Origin: Alkalihalobacillus bogoriensis ATCC BAA-922
GTDB lineage: Bacteria > Bacillota > Bacilli > Bacillales > Bacillaceae_F
Assembly: GCF_000621445.1 (NCBI RefSeq)
Contig: NZ_KK211279.1
Coordinates: forward strand, 243,587-307,586
Length of the DNA stretch: 64,000 nt
Reading direction: 5' to 3'
This document shows positions 33,318 through 42,378 of the stretch, piece after piece. The position numbers were made by a program, and so were the translations under genes. The notes beneath the pieces were generated by a model. It searched no databases. It was not told the DNA's origin and saw nothing but the letters and a program-made list of their open reading frames with translations. The first letter of the stretch is position 1. Every line of letters starts with the position of its first letter.

Positions 33318-33926
33318 CTATATACATCCTGGCAAATGATGCTTATACATTTCTACTATATCACTATGCTCTTTTAATACATTTATTGTTTTTGCATTCG
33401 GTTTTGTATAAATAACAGGATAGTCCTTTTCATCGAATTCCTCATTAACTGAAAAAGCTAATTTCTCTTTATCTATTGAAAACTGGGCATCTACACCAGG
33501 TTTATTTCCACGAGCATCTAACCGTATCCATTTCTCAAGTGATTTTAAAAATACAGCATTTAAAGCGTGAAGAGAGTATCCTTTTTCAGGTGTATCAAAT
33601 AACATTAATCGCTGATAACAGAATCCTGTTGGAATTTGTTGAGAACGTAATAAAGCTGCCAACAGATTTGATTTTGCATAACAAATCCCTTCTTTATATT
33701 TCAAAACATCTGATGCATGACAAGTCACACGTGTTCCCTGAATATCCCAAGAGTGAGCGATTTCATCACGGACAAATTCAAAAGCTATCTTGACTTTTTC
33801 AACTTCTGTTTGACTTGAATGAAAAAGCTCTTCCATTTTTCCTTTTATCAATGGATTAGAATAATTAACTTCATTTAATTCAAGCAGATAATCTTCTAAT
33901 TTGTTAGACTCACAAATCAATTTCAA
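33318..33926 (-). CDS. Transglutaminase-like superfamily protein
   Basis: 202 residues from TTG 33926 (GAGGTGGCG ~8 nt upstream), rather than ATG 33956. The Cys-His-Asp triad is seen as GICYAKSNLLAALLRSQQIP (Cys), SLHALNAVFL (His) and WIRLDARGN (Asp). Transglutaminase-like bacterial proteins act as peptidases or cross-linkers; no signal peptide, so cytoplasmic. Unknown substrate. Confidence 0.82.
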   Translation of the reverse strand: MKLICESNKLEDYLLELNEVNYSNPLIKGKMEELFHSSQTEVEKVKIAFEFVRDEIAHSWDIQGTRVTCHASDVLKYKEGICYAKSNLLAALLRSQQIPTGFCYQRLMLFDTPEKGYSLHALNAVFLKSLEKWIRLDARGNKPGVDAQFSIDKEKLAFSVNEEFDEKDYPVIYTKPNAKTINVLKEHSDIVEMYKHHLPGCI

Positions 33927-33990
33927 TACTATCGCCACCTCATTATATATAGTCATATTACTATTCCATTTTCACACTGAACATTAAAGG

Positions 33991-34203
33991 TTATAGTAAT
34001 ACTCCTACTATGCCTAAAACAATTCCAGTCCCTAAAAAAGTAACTGTACCGCTAATTCTTTTTCTGTTTCTCTCTGCCATTTCAATGGAAAGTTTATCAC
34101 CAATGTTAAGTTTCTTAAACTCACTCCATAATTGATAAAACTTAAAAGAAGATAATACCAAGAAAAATGAAGATAAAATCACAAAAAATATAGTCCATTC
34201 CAA
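33991..34203 (-). CDS. Small two-helix membrane protein
   Basis: 70 residues, TTG start 34203 after AGGAGG. Helices at ~2-20 and ~52-70 around a charged middle (LSIEMAERNRKRISG). Located 30 nt downstream in front of the transglutaminase-like gene, so probably first gene of that unit. Unrecognised. Confidence 0.6.
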   Translation of the reverse strand: MEWTIFFVILSSFFLVLSSFKFYQLWSEFKKLNIGDKLSIEMAERNRKRISGTVTFLGTGIVLGIVGVLL

Positions 34204-34437
34204 TGAATTTGTCCTCCTATTAATGGTGTTAAGTTATCGTAAGTTTAAGTAAAGAATTATATAATTTCCAGTCAATCTTATACACAACTTAATCTCCTGT
34301 ATTTTACCATATATATTTATAGACTTATGATGTGATTTTTTATAAGGATAGTTAGAATCCATTAAAAGGAAAAGGATTATGAATACAAAAAGGCGAAAAA
34401 GATGAAGCAAATGGATTTGAAAGAAAGGATTTGACTT

Positions 34438-35355
34438 ATGACTCATTACGATGACCGAATAAATGATGTGATGAAATATATTGAACATAATCTGTCAAAA
34501 AAGATAACCCTTGAAGAACTTGCCGAAATCTCGAACTTCTCAAAGTATCACTTCTCCCGAGTATTTACTTCTATTGTCGGAATGACACCATATGCTTTTC
34601 TAAATGACCGTCGATTAACAAAATCCTTACATTATCTTGTAAACACAGATAAAACTGTGCTCGAGATTTCTATTTTATGTGGGTTTGATTCGGCCTCAAA
34701 TTTTAACCGCGCCTTCAAAAAGTGTTATGGCTATACTCCGAGCTCAGTAAGACAAAAACCAGAAATAATTAGCAATATTTCATTACATCATGACAATAAT
34801 CCGCAAGAAAAGATTCCTCCTTCTCGTTATGCTAATAGTGAGATAAAAAATCACTTATTAAGGAGGATTTGGAATATGAATATTACAGTTACGGAACTAC
34901 CAAACTTAGACATTGCGTATGTTAGGCATGTTGGAAGTTATCTTGAAACAGGCCAAACTTGGCGGAAATTAGGTGAATGGGCAGCAAAGCATGAGCTCTT
35001 GCCACCTAATCACTCTTTTATTGGCATTTCACTTGATGACCCAAATGTTACGGATGAGTATTCTTGTCGGTATGATGCCTGCGTTACAATTAACGATAGT
35101 TTAAAAAAAGATAGTGATTCTTCTATCAACTATCGAACATTACAAGGTGGCCTTTATGCATTATATCCGTTCTACGATACAATTGATAAACTCGCAATCG
35201 CCTATCAAACGGTATACGGACAATGGTTACCAACGAGCGAATATGAACCTGAAGATAAACATAGTTTAGAGTTTTGTATGAACAACCCATTTGAAGACCC
35301 TGAAGGAAAAGCGAAAATCGATTTGTATATCCCCATAAGAAAAAGACACTTATAA
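34438..35355 (+). CDS. AraC family regulator with GyrI-like effector domain
   Basis: 305 residues. Two HTHs of the AraC/XylS domain (~8-105): KITLEELAEISNFSKYHFSR and TVLEISILCGFDSASNFNRA, ending FKKCYGYTPSSVR. Residues ~145-305 are a GyrI-like effector-binding domain (DIAYVRHVGSYLETGQTWRK, then LEFCMNNPFEDPEGK). This fusion (Rob/YdeE style) typically senses small hydrophobic or cationic compounds. It leads a plus-strand cluster and may control it. AAAGGA precedes ATG. Confidence 0.88.
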   Translation: MTHYDDRINDVMKYIEHNLSKKITLEELAEISNFSKYHFSRVFTSIVGMTPYAFLNDRRLTKSLHYLVNTDKTVLEISILCGFDSASNFNRAFKKCYGYTPSSVRQKPEIISNISLHHDNNPQEKIPPSRYANSEIKNHLLRRIWNMNITVTELPNLDIAYVRHVGSYLETGQTWRKLGEWAAKHELLPPNHSFIGISLDDPNVTDEYSCRYDACVTINDSLKKDSDSSINYRTLQGGLYALYPFYDTIDKLAIAYQTVYGQWLPTSEYEPEDKHSLEFCMNNPFEDPEGKAKIDLYIPIRKRHL

Positions 35356-35396
35356 ACGTAAAATAGCATTTTAGCTTGATAACTGGAGGCCAGCTC

Positions 35397-36395
35397 ATGT
35401 ACCATCCGCGATTACGAGGGAAATATTATGATGTAGGAAAACATTATGGCGGCATCCTCTATAAAAACGGTTTTGTTTTTCCAGAGGTTTCAAAAGAAAA
35501 AATAGAGTTTGGTATGGAAAGCTTACCATACTTAGAACGCTTTTATCCTCAAATTTTCGAAGAGATTAAAGGGTTTTCCGAAGCATGCCATACGCCTTTT
35601 GAACAAGTGAGTTCTTTTCTATTAAGCATTGGAGTTTTCGATACAACTGCTCAATGTAGTATTTTTGCTTCATTTCAAAACAATGAAATGATCGTTGGAA
35701 GAAACTATGATATGTTACGGAATGTTAAACCGTTTTTGGAAAGCTCGTTACTTTGTATCGAGAATAAATACCGCTATGTCGGACATTCAGATGTTTTCAT
35801 TGGAAAAGTTGACGGGCTAAATGAAAAAGGGTTATTCATTGGGATGACACTTGTTCCAGAAGAAAAGACTCGACCTGGTATAAACTTTTATTTTGCTATT
35901 CGTTATATTCTTGAACATTGTCAAAATGTAAATGAAGCGATAAAAATTCTTGAGAATTTTCATTCGTCACTGAGCAATAATTATCTCATCGCAGACCAAA
36001 GTGGCAATATGGCTGTTGTGGAGGTAGGGCCAAATCACTTTCACGTCATTAGACCGGATCACGGTGAATCTTTTATCGTAAGCACGAACCATTTTACACA
36101 TGCAACTTCTATTCCAATCGCCTCATGGAGTAAAACATGTGAAAGAAAAACGAGTATGTCTCAGTTTTTACAAGAACAGGAAACCATGTCAGAACAAACA
36201 GCAAAACAAATGATGTCAGATACGAAAGGCCATGTATGCTTACAATTAAATCAGTATAACTTTGGAACATTGTATTCTTTAGTTCTTAATTTGAACAATC
36301 TAACTATCCAGAGAGCAGAAGGTGCTCCTAACAGGTCAAAGTACAAAATAGATAATAGACTACAAACCGAAGTATTTAAACATGTAATGGAGTGA
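35397..36395 (+). CDS. C45 family autoproteolytic acyltransferase/hydrolase
   Basis: 332 residues from ATG 35397 (GGAGG 7-8 nt before). Members of peptidase family C45 (acyl-CoA:6-aminopenicillanate acyltransferase type) mature by self-cleavage before a Cys; here TAQCSIFASF near residue 87 is the candidate, followed by IVGRNYDMLR and the LNEKGLFIGMTL block. The C-terminal part carries VSTNHFTHA. Likely an Ntn amidohydrolase. First enzyme of the plus-strand cluster. Confidence 0.8.
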   Translation: MYHPRLRGKYYDVGKHYGGILYKNGFVFPEVSKEKIEFGMESLPYLERFYPQIFEEIKGFSEACHTPFEQVSSFLLSIGVFDTTAQCSIFASFQNNEMIVGRNYDMLRNVKPFLESSLLCIENKYRYVGHSDVFIGKVDGLNEKGLFIGMTLVPEEKTRPGINFYFAIRYILEHCQNVNEAIKILENFHSSLSNNYLIADQSGNMAVVEVGPNHFHVIRPDHGESFIVSTNHFTHATSIPIASWSKTCERKTSMSQFLQEQETMSEQTAKQMMSDTKGHVCLQLNQYNFGTLYSLVLNLNNLTIQRAEGAPNRSKYKIDNRLQTEVFKHVME

Positions 36396-36400
36396 ATAAA

Positions 36401-36808
36401 ATGAAAGAAATATTAAGTAGAATTGATTGTACTTTTATTCCTGTACACAACATACCTGAATCTATTGATTGGTATGTGAATAATCTCGGCTGTAAGTTCA
36501 TGTGGCATGATGGAGGGTATGCAGCATTAAATATTAATGCTGTTCACCCTGAGGAAGGGCAAGGTAATATTGTGTTAGGACAAGCCATGATTACTTTAGT
36601 TCAAGCCGATGACGTAACTCCCCTCACCTTCACCTTCGATAAAAAAGAGCACCCCGTCATTAATTTTTACACAAAAGATATTGAATTCACCTATGGACAA
36701 TTGAAAAAGAATGGTGTTGAGGTCAGCGACATTCATACATATGGTCCTTTAAAAAGTATCGAATTTAAAGAGTTAAACGGGCATTTATTAGGAGTTTGTT
36801 GTTTTTGA
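36401..36808 (+). CDS. VOC (glyoxalase/bleomycin resistance) family protein
   Basis: 135 residues from ATG 36401 (GGAGTGA upstream), just after the C45 stop. FIPVHNIPESIDWYVNNLGCKFMW at the N-terminus and HPVINFYTKDIEFTYGQLKK in the second half are the two beta-alpha-beta-beta modules of the vicinal oxygen chelate fold. Final Glu in KSIEFKELNGHLLGV. Metal enzyme or binding protein; substrate unknown. Confidence 0.85.
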   Translation: MKEILSRIDCTFIPVHNIPESIDWYVNNLGCKFMWHDGGYAALNINAVHPEEGQGNIVLGQAMITLVQADDVTPLTFTFDKKEHPVINFYTKDIEFTYGQLKKNGVEVSDIHTYGPLKSIEFKELNGHLLGVCCF

Positions 36809-36850
36809 GTTGGTTATATGTTTTAGCGCTAGGATAAAGGAGAAATCACA

Positions 36851-37270
36851 ATGACCATTTATTTAAAAAATGCAAAACAAGTAAGGCTTGTAAAAAATGT
36901 TCAGCAAGCAAAAGAATACTATTCCAATGTATTAGGTTTTTCAGTAGATTGTTGGGGGCATGCCAAAAGAGATAATGTCGGTTTCTTGCTCCAACAAGCG
37001 GATAAACCTGAACATATTCATCCTAATGAAAAAGCAACGTATCTTGATAAAAACTGGGCAGGCCCCCCAATGGGGTGGGATACATATTGCTACTCCACTT
37101 ACGATGAAGTGCTTTCTCTGTATGATGAATATACCGAAAATGGTGCCATCATCGCTTATGAACCTATTAAAGAAAACATGGGAAACCAAGAGTGGATTGA
37201 ATTTGCAGTTCGTGACTTAGATGGATATGTCATCGTCTTTGGTGGCGGTAAACCTAAAAAGGGAGTATGA
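36851..37270 (+). CDS. VOC family protein
   Basis: 139 residues. LVKNVQQAKEYYSNVLGFSVD (~14-34) opens the first VOC module, and EWIEFAVRDLDGYVIVFGGG gives the closing Glu and C-terminal strand. Resembles bleomycin resistance-type binding proteins. AAGGAGAAATCAC precedes ATG. Its stop overlaps the next gene start (ATGA), so cotranscribed. Confidence 0.85.
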   Translation: MTIYLKNAKQVRLVKNVQQAKEYYSNVLGFSVDCWGHAKRDNVGFLLQQADKPEHIHPNEKATYLDKNWAGPPMGWDTYCYSTYDEVLSLYDEYTENGAIIAYEPIKENMGNQEWIEFAVRDLDGYVIVFGGGKPKKGV

Positions 37271-38337
37271 ATGTGAAGATGAAACGTCCTATTGTGTTAG
37301 CATTGTTCTTATTTCTATTTCTCTTGAATGGATGTGAATGGAAAGTTGAAGTTGCCCAAAACCACACTACTTTCGATTATAGCAAGCTTAGCGCTGAGCA
37401 TATTAAACAACTAAACAAAGTGGACCTCAACATTCAAAAGGACAAAGATGCTTATAGTTTCCTTTATTTCAAAGATCAACAGTTAATCCTAGAAAGCTAT
37501 TACAACGGAATCAAGCGTTCAGATGAAAATAACATAAAGTCGATGACAAAAGTGGTCATGACCACGTTAATCGGCATCGCCATTGAAGAAGGTCATATCG
37601 AAAGTGTAGACCAGGCTATAACTGACTTTTTTCCAGAATACCCTTTTCAAGATGAAAAACAGGAGATTACAATCAAGCATCTTCTGACCATGACTGATGG
37701 ACTATCCATTGAGGAAAATTCTCCGGAAATGATGGAACTATTTGAGTCCTCTCCAAACTGGATTGAAGATATACTACATCTCCCATTAGCACATACACCT
37801 GGTGAAAAGTATAACTATAGTTCCGCTAGTACTCACTTATTATCAGCCATTATTACAAAATCAACAGGAATGAATGCGATGGAGTATGGAAATTTAAAAT
37901 TATTTGGTCCGCTCGGATTTACAGTAACTCAATGGAATGAAGACCCACAAGGAAACAATATGGGTGGTTCACAATTATATTTAACTCCGCTACAACTTTT
38001 AAAAATTGGGCAATTATATTTAAATGTAGGAAAGTGGGATGGCCAATCTATTGTTTCTGAGGAATGGATAATGGAAGCTACTAGTCGCCAATCAGATGGC
38101 CAAAACAGAGGCTTGAATTCAGCTTCATATGGATACGGATGGTGGATTTTGAACACGATGGATGACTATGCAGAAACAAATATTTATGTAGCAACAGGTT
38201 ATGGTGAACAATATATGATCATTGACCCTGATACAGGCTCGATGCTTATCCTAACGAGAAATTCGGATGTTCAGCCGGAGCAGCTAGTGTCTCATTTTGA
38301 TGAGGTAATGGAGTTGGTGAGGTTTGAAGGGAATTAA
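37267..38337 (+). CDS. Lipoprotein serine hydrolase, class C beta-lactamase family
   Basis: 356 residues. Signal peptide and lipobox FLLNGC (Cys ~23) place it on the outer membrane face. The beta-lactamase fold shows SMTKV (SxxK, ~92-96), YNYSSA (Tyr-x-Ser type motif, ~187) and a third motif in VATGYGEQY (~315). Related to penicillin-binding esterases (EstB/YoaH style) rather than true beta-lactamases. ATGA overlap with the VOC gene. Confidence 0.85.
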   Translation: MNVKMKRPIVLALFLFLFLLNGCEWKVEVAQNHTTFDYSKLSAEHIKQLNKVDLNIQKDKDAYSFLYFKDQQLILESYYNGIKRSDENNIKSMTKVVMTTLIGIAIEEGHIESVDQAITDFFPEYPFQDEKQEITIKHLLTMTDGLSIEENSPEMMELFESSPNWIEDILHLPLAHTPGEKYNYSSASTHLLSAIITKSTGMNAMEYGNLKLFGPLGFTVTQWNEDPQGNNMGGSQLYLTPLQLLKIGQLYLNVGKWDGQSIVSEEWIMEATSRQSDGQNRGLNSASYGYGWWILNTMDDYAETNIYVATGYGEQYMIIDPDTGSMLILTRNSDVQPEQLVSHFDEVMELVRFEGN

Positions 38338-38599
38338 TGTAATTTTCTTTTAAATTATCATACAAACGAAGTTACCTTCTTCTACAGCAAGTGTTCTAAT
38401 TCTCCCCCTAATGAGGAGGAGTGTAAGATATAGTGATGTAAGGGTTCTCTTTTAACTACACTCCACTCCCCCATTCGTTTGACTGTATTTTTTACATCCA
38501 ATTATCCCAAAAACTCTAAAAGGTATTTCTATATTTTTCTGTTTATTTCACCCTTTAAGCCACGAATTCTATTTTTCCTCTACCAAATCTGCTAAAGTT

Positions 38600-39259
38600 T
38601 TACAACGGTTTAATTTTAAATCTCTTCACATTTATAGGTTTATTAATGGCTAAATCTCTTATATTACGTTTTTCAAATTCAGTTAATATCTTCTTAAAAA
38701 TCCTGCTAATAACGATACTATCATCCAATGCATCATGCCTCTTTATGTCATCATCTTTAATCTCATAGAATTTAATTAAGAAGTCTGTCCAAATAATCTC
38801 ATTAATTTCAGGATGTAAGTAAGAAAATAAAGCCTTAGTATCTAAAGTTACATTATTTAACATCTTTAGATTGTTATTATCGCATTCTTTTTTTAGTAAT
38901 GGTAAGTCAAATTCATAACCAGCATGTGTAACTAAAACAGCATCTCCAATAAACTTTAGGAATTCAGGATAAATCTCACTAATGTCTGGAGCATTTTTAA
39001 TCATTTCGTTGTTAACACCTGTAAATTGTTCTACTTTCTCAGGTATTGGTTTTGGAGAACGAACATATGAATTAAACGTTTTCCCTTCTAAAATTTGTCC
39101 GTCCTCAAACATAACTGCGCCAATCTGAGTAATATATTCATCCTTGTACTTAATTCCTGTTGCCTCAAAATCAAAAATACAATATTTTTGATTTTGTATG
39201 TCCTGTAAATATAAATCTTCTAATGTATAATCCTCATTAGAAATATAAGTTAACTTCAT
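38600..39259 (-). CDS. DEDDh 3'-5' exonuclease
   Basis: 219 residues. ExoI motif FDFEATGIKYKDEYITQIGAV (~28-48), ExoII VTHAGYEFDLPLLKK (~110-124) and ExoIII RHDALDDSIVISRI (~173-186) give the four acidic residues plus His of the DnaQ/KapD group. The N-terminal ~25 residues are extra. It degrades single strands from the 3' end; role in repair or RNA turnover not resolvable. AAGGAG precedes ATG. Confidence 0.88.
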   Translation of the reverse strand: MKLTYISNEDYTLEDLYLQDIQNQKYCIFDFEATGIKYKDEYITQIGAVMFEDGQILEGKTFNSYVRSPKPIPEKVEQFTGVNNEMIKNAPDISEIYPEFLKFIGDAVLVTHAGYEFDLPLLKKECDNNNLKMLNNVTLDTKALFSYLHPEINEIIWTDFLIKFYEIKDDDIKRHDALDDSIVISRIFKKILTEFEKRNIRDLAINKPINVKRFKIKPL

Positions 39260-39458
39260 TTATTCATTCTCCTTCCGGTTACCATATTTATTAAATAGAC
39301 TTTTCTACTATTTTGCTAGGAAATCTCACTTATTCTCCCTTTCACTCTACCATATTATCAAAAAACATATGGAATATAATTTCAATTTTTACTTGATTTA
39401 TCATTTTTGTTATTTAATAATGTTAAGTATGTTTTTTTATAGTATAGGAGGTAATAAT

Positions 39459-40661
39459 ATGAAAAAGATAACATTTGTTTTGTTCTTCGCTTTTCTTGTT
39501 TCTATCATGGCTGCTTGCGGAGACAATTCAAAAGAGACTTCTAGTTCTAGTAGCTCTTCGTCAAAAGACACTGTCATTATTGATGTGAACAGTGTGTCCC
39601 CTTCAAAGTCTCTTGAAGATGTCGGTGGAGAAACCTTTAAAAAAAGTTTCATGGGAAATTCCCCTGTTTTCATTCGAGATGAAATCCTTGTCACCTTTGA
39701 AGGTGGATTAAAAGCCTATGAGTGGAGAACAGGTCAATTTTTATGGGAATATGATTTAGGTGACAGCACTGTTAAATACATTCCAGATGCTTCATTCCAC
39801 TCTACATTTCTGGCAGAAGATTATGTTTTTTATGGAAAAGAAGGAGAGATGTATCGAGTAGGTATCGATATAAATCCAGAAAATAATTCCCACGAGAAAA
39901 TTGAAATTCCACTAATATCGAGGTTCCATGTAGACGGTAGTACAGTTTATGCACAAAATAGAATGGAAGATGACAGAGCAAAGATTTTTTCTTTCGACGC
40001 TAATACATTAGACATACACTGGGAAACTGAGCTTGAGAATGTTGGTTCGTTAGATGTTTTTCATGTATCGGACAATTATGTAATTATCGATGCAGGAGTA
40101 TCCTTTAAGGCCGTTGTTCTAAACGCAGGTACGGGAGAAATTTTGTATGAAGAGGAAGGCAAAAGTGCCTATTTTCATGGTGGAATATCTATCGGAGAAG
40201 ACGTTTATCTCATCCGTTTAAATGCAGGTGAAACAGGAACTGTTTTCCACATTAATCCGAATACTGGTGAAAAAACTGAATTCGATACAATTGAAGGTAC
40301 GGATTCATATTCAGATGTTACGTCAATTTATAATTTTGAAGACAAAATTCTTTTTACCACTGACCAAAAAGCATACTATTATAACCCTTCAGAGAAAAAA
40401 TTAGAATGGATTATAGAAAACTCAGATGAAACAAGCGGTAGAACAGAATATGTGAGATTAGGGAATTACTTCTACACGGTACTAAGATCAAGTGATTTTA
40501 CCCATGACTATATTGTCAAAGTTGATATTTCAAAAGGGGAAATCGTCGATTCTTACACGCTCGCTGGTCTTTCAGATAGCAGTTCGAAGATTTTCCCTAT
40601 CAATGATTCCAGTTTTATCGGATTCATCCGTGATGGTTACATGTATTACTTAGAAGAATAG
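39459..40661 (+). CDS. Beta-propeller (PQQ-like) lipoprotein
   Basis: 400 residues from ATG 39459 (ATAGGAGG upstream). Signal peptide with lipobox MAAC (Cys ~19) then a Ser-rich linker (SSSSSSSSK) and a repeated blade pattern: LKAYEWRTGQFLWEYDLG, FSFDANTLDIHWETELEN, AVVLNAGTGEILYEEEG and VDISKGEIVDSYTLAG. Blades of ~40 residues suggest a PQQ/BamB-like propeller on the membrane surface. Substrate unknown. Confidence 0.8.
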   Translation: MKKITFVLFFAFLVSIMAACGDNSKETSSSSSSSSKDTVIIDVNSVSPSKSLEDVGGETFKKSFMGNSPVFIRDEILVTFEGGLKAYEWRTGQFLWEYDLGDSTVKYIPDASFHSTFLAEDYVFYGKEGEMYRVGIDINPENNSHEKIEIPLISRFHVDGSTVYAQNRMEDDRAKIFSFDANTLDIHWETELENVGSLDVFHVSDNYVIIDAGVSFKAVVLNAGTGEILYEEEGKSAYFHGGISIGEDVYLIRLNAGETGTVFHINPNTGEKTEFDTIEGTDSYSDVTSIYNFEDKILFTTDQKAYYYNPSEKKLEWIIENSDETSGRTEYVRLGNYFYTVLRSSDFTHDYIVKVDISKGEIVDSYTLAGLSDSSSKIFPINDSSFIGFIRDGYMYYLEE

Positions 40662-40667
40662 TTCTTA

Positions 40668-40700
40668 TAGAGTGCTAAATTAAATTTAGCACTCTTTCTA
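40668..40700 (+). terminator. Terminator after propeller gene
   Basis: GAGTGCTAAATTAAATTTAG with CACTC forms an 11-bp perfect stem followed by TTTCTAG, 8 nt after the stop. Confidence 0.8.
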
Positions 40701-40712
40701 GTAACTGTCCCA

Positions 40713-40907
40713 AACTCAATCCTATCGGACATCTGTTCCGCTATTTCATGAAAAATAGGCAAATAGTGAGCCCGTTCGGACGTATGTTCCGCTATTTGAC
40801 CTAAAAAAGGGTGATAAACTCTCTGTTTTTCTTGTTTAACGGAACAGATGTCCGATAGTATTTTAAAACTATTACTTTTAACAAAAATAACGGAATAGAT
40901 GTCCGTA
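40713..40907. repeat. Quadripartite ~185-bp palindromic element, copy 5
   Basis: TATCGGACATCTGTTCCGCT, TTCGGACGTATGTTCCGCT, then AACGGAACAGATGTCCGATAG and AATAACGGAATAGATGTCCG. Between the propeller terminator and the ABC fragment. Confidence 0.88.
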
Positions 40908-40949
40908 AGAAAGGTGATGCAGGCATAATCTATATTTCCAACTGTAAAA

Positions 40950-41180
40950 TTACCCCAACTGGTGTTTAAACGCTTTATTCGCAACACAAATACAAACTTT
41001 ACCACTATCTTGCTTCATTAGTGTAGAGAGGATATTGACCGTTGTCGTCTTGCCCGCTCCATTGGAACCTAGCAATGCAAAGATCTCTCCACTCTGCACC
41101 TCAAAATCTACCCCATTTATGACTCCTTTATCTTTAAAAGATTTTTTTAATCCTCTAACAGAAATTGCTACACTATTCAT
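40950..41180 (-). pseudogene. Truncated ABC transporter ATPase (N-terminal part)
   Basis: 76 codons. Residues 1-63 are a normal ABC ATPase start: GVINGVDFEVQSGEIFALLG and Walker A GSNGAGKTTT. Then the frame ends VCICVANKAFKHQLG; Q-loop, signature, Walker B and the permease are missing. A fresh AAGGAGG lies before ATG. It follows the PadR/DUF1048 genes and has its own copy of the PadR-type site, so it was probably the regulated exporter before truncation. Confidence 0.85.
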
Positions 41181-41221
41181 CGTTTCTCCTCCTTTTAAAA
41201 GTGTATCTCTCTACTTAGCAT

Positions 41222-41265
41222 TACTGATATTCTGTATTACTTACTACCGTACTAAAAAAATAACT
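41222..41265. promoter_or_regulatory. PadR-type site before ABC fragment
   Basis: TATTCTGTATTACTTACTAC (plus strand) closely matches TATTCTGTAATACTTATTAC at 42768-42788, upstream of padR. It lies ~45 nt before the ABC ATG, suggesting a shared operator for both units. Confidence 0.5.
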
Positions 41266-41305
41266 AATATTTAAAACCGTTATGCCACCAATCACTACGT
41301 CTCAT

Positions 41306-41650
41306 TTATTTTTTCATAACTTTATCAATTTTTTGATTCACTGTTTCTTGATAGAGATCAGCATATGTTGTTGAATCTCCAATAAGTGCATCACAGAAAG
41401 CGGCAACGTCTGTTCCAGTAACTTCAAGCACACCTTTCCCGCTAGCTGCACTTTCTTCAAAAAAGCTGACAATATCCGAAAGTAGCCCAACACCCTCGCT
41501 TAGTTCAATAGGACCAACTTTAAAGAGATAATTTTGAATCTCATGATAAACAACTTGGTAATCTTTTGGTAATGATTTAACACGAGAAACATGGGCTCTC
41601 CATGCTTTTTTATCTTCAATGATTTTTTTGATGGTATTTATGATTCTCAT
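41306..41650 (-). CDS. DUF1048 domain protein
   Basis: 114 residues. Family features are KKAWRAHVSRVKSLPKDYQVV, a middle FFEESAASGKGVLEVTGTDV and AFCDALI. One of three tandem relatives. It overlaps the preceding DUF1048 gene by 4 nt (ATGA-type). DUF1048 proteins follow PadR regulators in many Firmicutes, and a role as small cytoplasmic accessory proteins of an exporter is assumed. GGAGGG precedes ATG. Confidence 0.85.
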   Translation of the reverse strand: MRIINTIKKIIEDKKAWRAHVSRVKSLPKDYQVVYHEIQNYLFKVGPIELSEGVGLLSDIVSFFEESAASGKGVLEVTGTDVAAFCDALIGDSTTYADLYQETVNQKIDKVMKK

Positions 41651-42000
41651 TTCAACCCTCCTAATTTTTTTGCTACATTCTTATTAAGTTGTTCACGCCA
41701 TTTATCTCGATACGATTTCGCACTTTCTACACCAACAAGCGCTGTGCAAAAGCCCCCTATATCGGCTCCTAGTACTTCCTCGACACTCTGACCGCCTGCT
41801 GATGCAACCTCAAGCAATTCAAGAACACTATCAAAAGCCGGCATCAGATTACGTCCACTAAAATCTCCGTGAATCCAAAGATTACTTGTTATCTCTTCCC
41901 AAGCGCTTTGATATTCAGCTGGTAAAACTTTTACTCGTTCTTCAAAATTTTTCATTTCGTTATTTATATCCTTACCAGTTATTTTTTCAAAAAAGTTCAT
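41647..42000 (-). CDS. DUF1048 domain protein
   Basis: 117 residues. EERVKVLPAEYQSAWEEITSNLW, LLEVASAGGQSVEEVLGADI and GFCTALVG align with the flanking two genes (same LPxEY, SAxGxxVxEVxGxD and FCxxL pattern). Second of three; AGGAGGAG precedes ATG. Soluble, helical. Function unknown. Confidence 0.85.
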   Translation of the reverse strand: MNFFEKITGKDINNEMKNFEERVKVLPAEYQSAWEEITSNLWIHGDFSGRNLMPAFDSVLELLEVASAGGQSVEEVLGADIGGFCTALVGVESAKSYRDKWREQLNKNVAKKLGGLK

Positions 42001-42022
42001 TGTAGTCTCCTCCTTTAAGGTT

Positions 42023-42358
42023 TTATTCTTTAATCGAATTATTCAGTTTATGACGCTGCTTATCAACCCATGATTTTGCATCAATGACGAGATCATCACA
42101 GAAGGTTGATACGTCGTTACCAGTAACTTCTTTTACTCGCTTGCCGTTAGCTGATGCCTCTTCAAGTAGGTCGATGATGTGATTGAAGATGAATTTTGAT
42201 TCTTGCCAATCCATCACGCGGCCAGTGTTCCAAAGATATTTTTGCATAGCTTTGTATGCTTTGTGGTACTCACTTGGAAGTGCCTTCGCACGTGCTTCCA
42301 TCGCCTTCCACTCCCGCTTGTCATTGAAATTTCCTATTATTTTTTCAATCAGACTCAT
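42023..42358 (-). CDS. DUF1048 domain protein
   Basis: 111 residues from ATG 42358 (AAGGAGATTG upstream), rather than ATG 42379. [43 protein letters not shown] and TFCDDLV define the family. First of the three tandem copies, directly after padR; the set probably arose by duplication. Confidence 0.85.
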   Translation of the reverse strand: MSLIEKIIGNFNDKREWKAMEARAKALPSEYHKAYKAMQKYLWNTGRVMDWQESKFIFNHIIDLLEEASANGKRVKEVTGNDVSTFCDDLVIDAKSWVDKQRHKLNNSIKE

Positions 42359-42378
42359 ATTCAATCTCCTTTTAGTCA

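Noticed and set aside
38338-38599. GGAGTGTA/TACACTCC pair as a terminator
   Set aside because: The loop is over 35 nt and no T-run follows; too weak to list.
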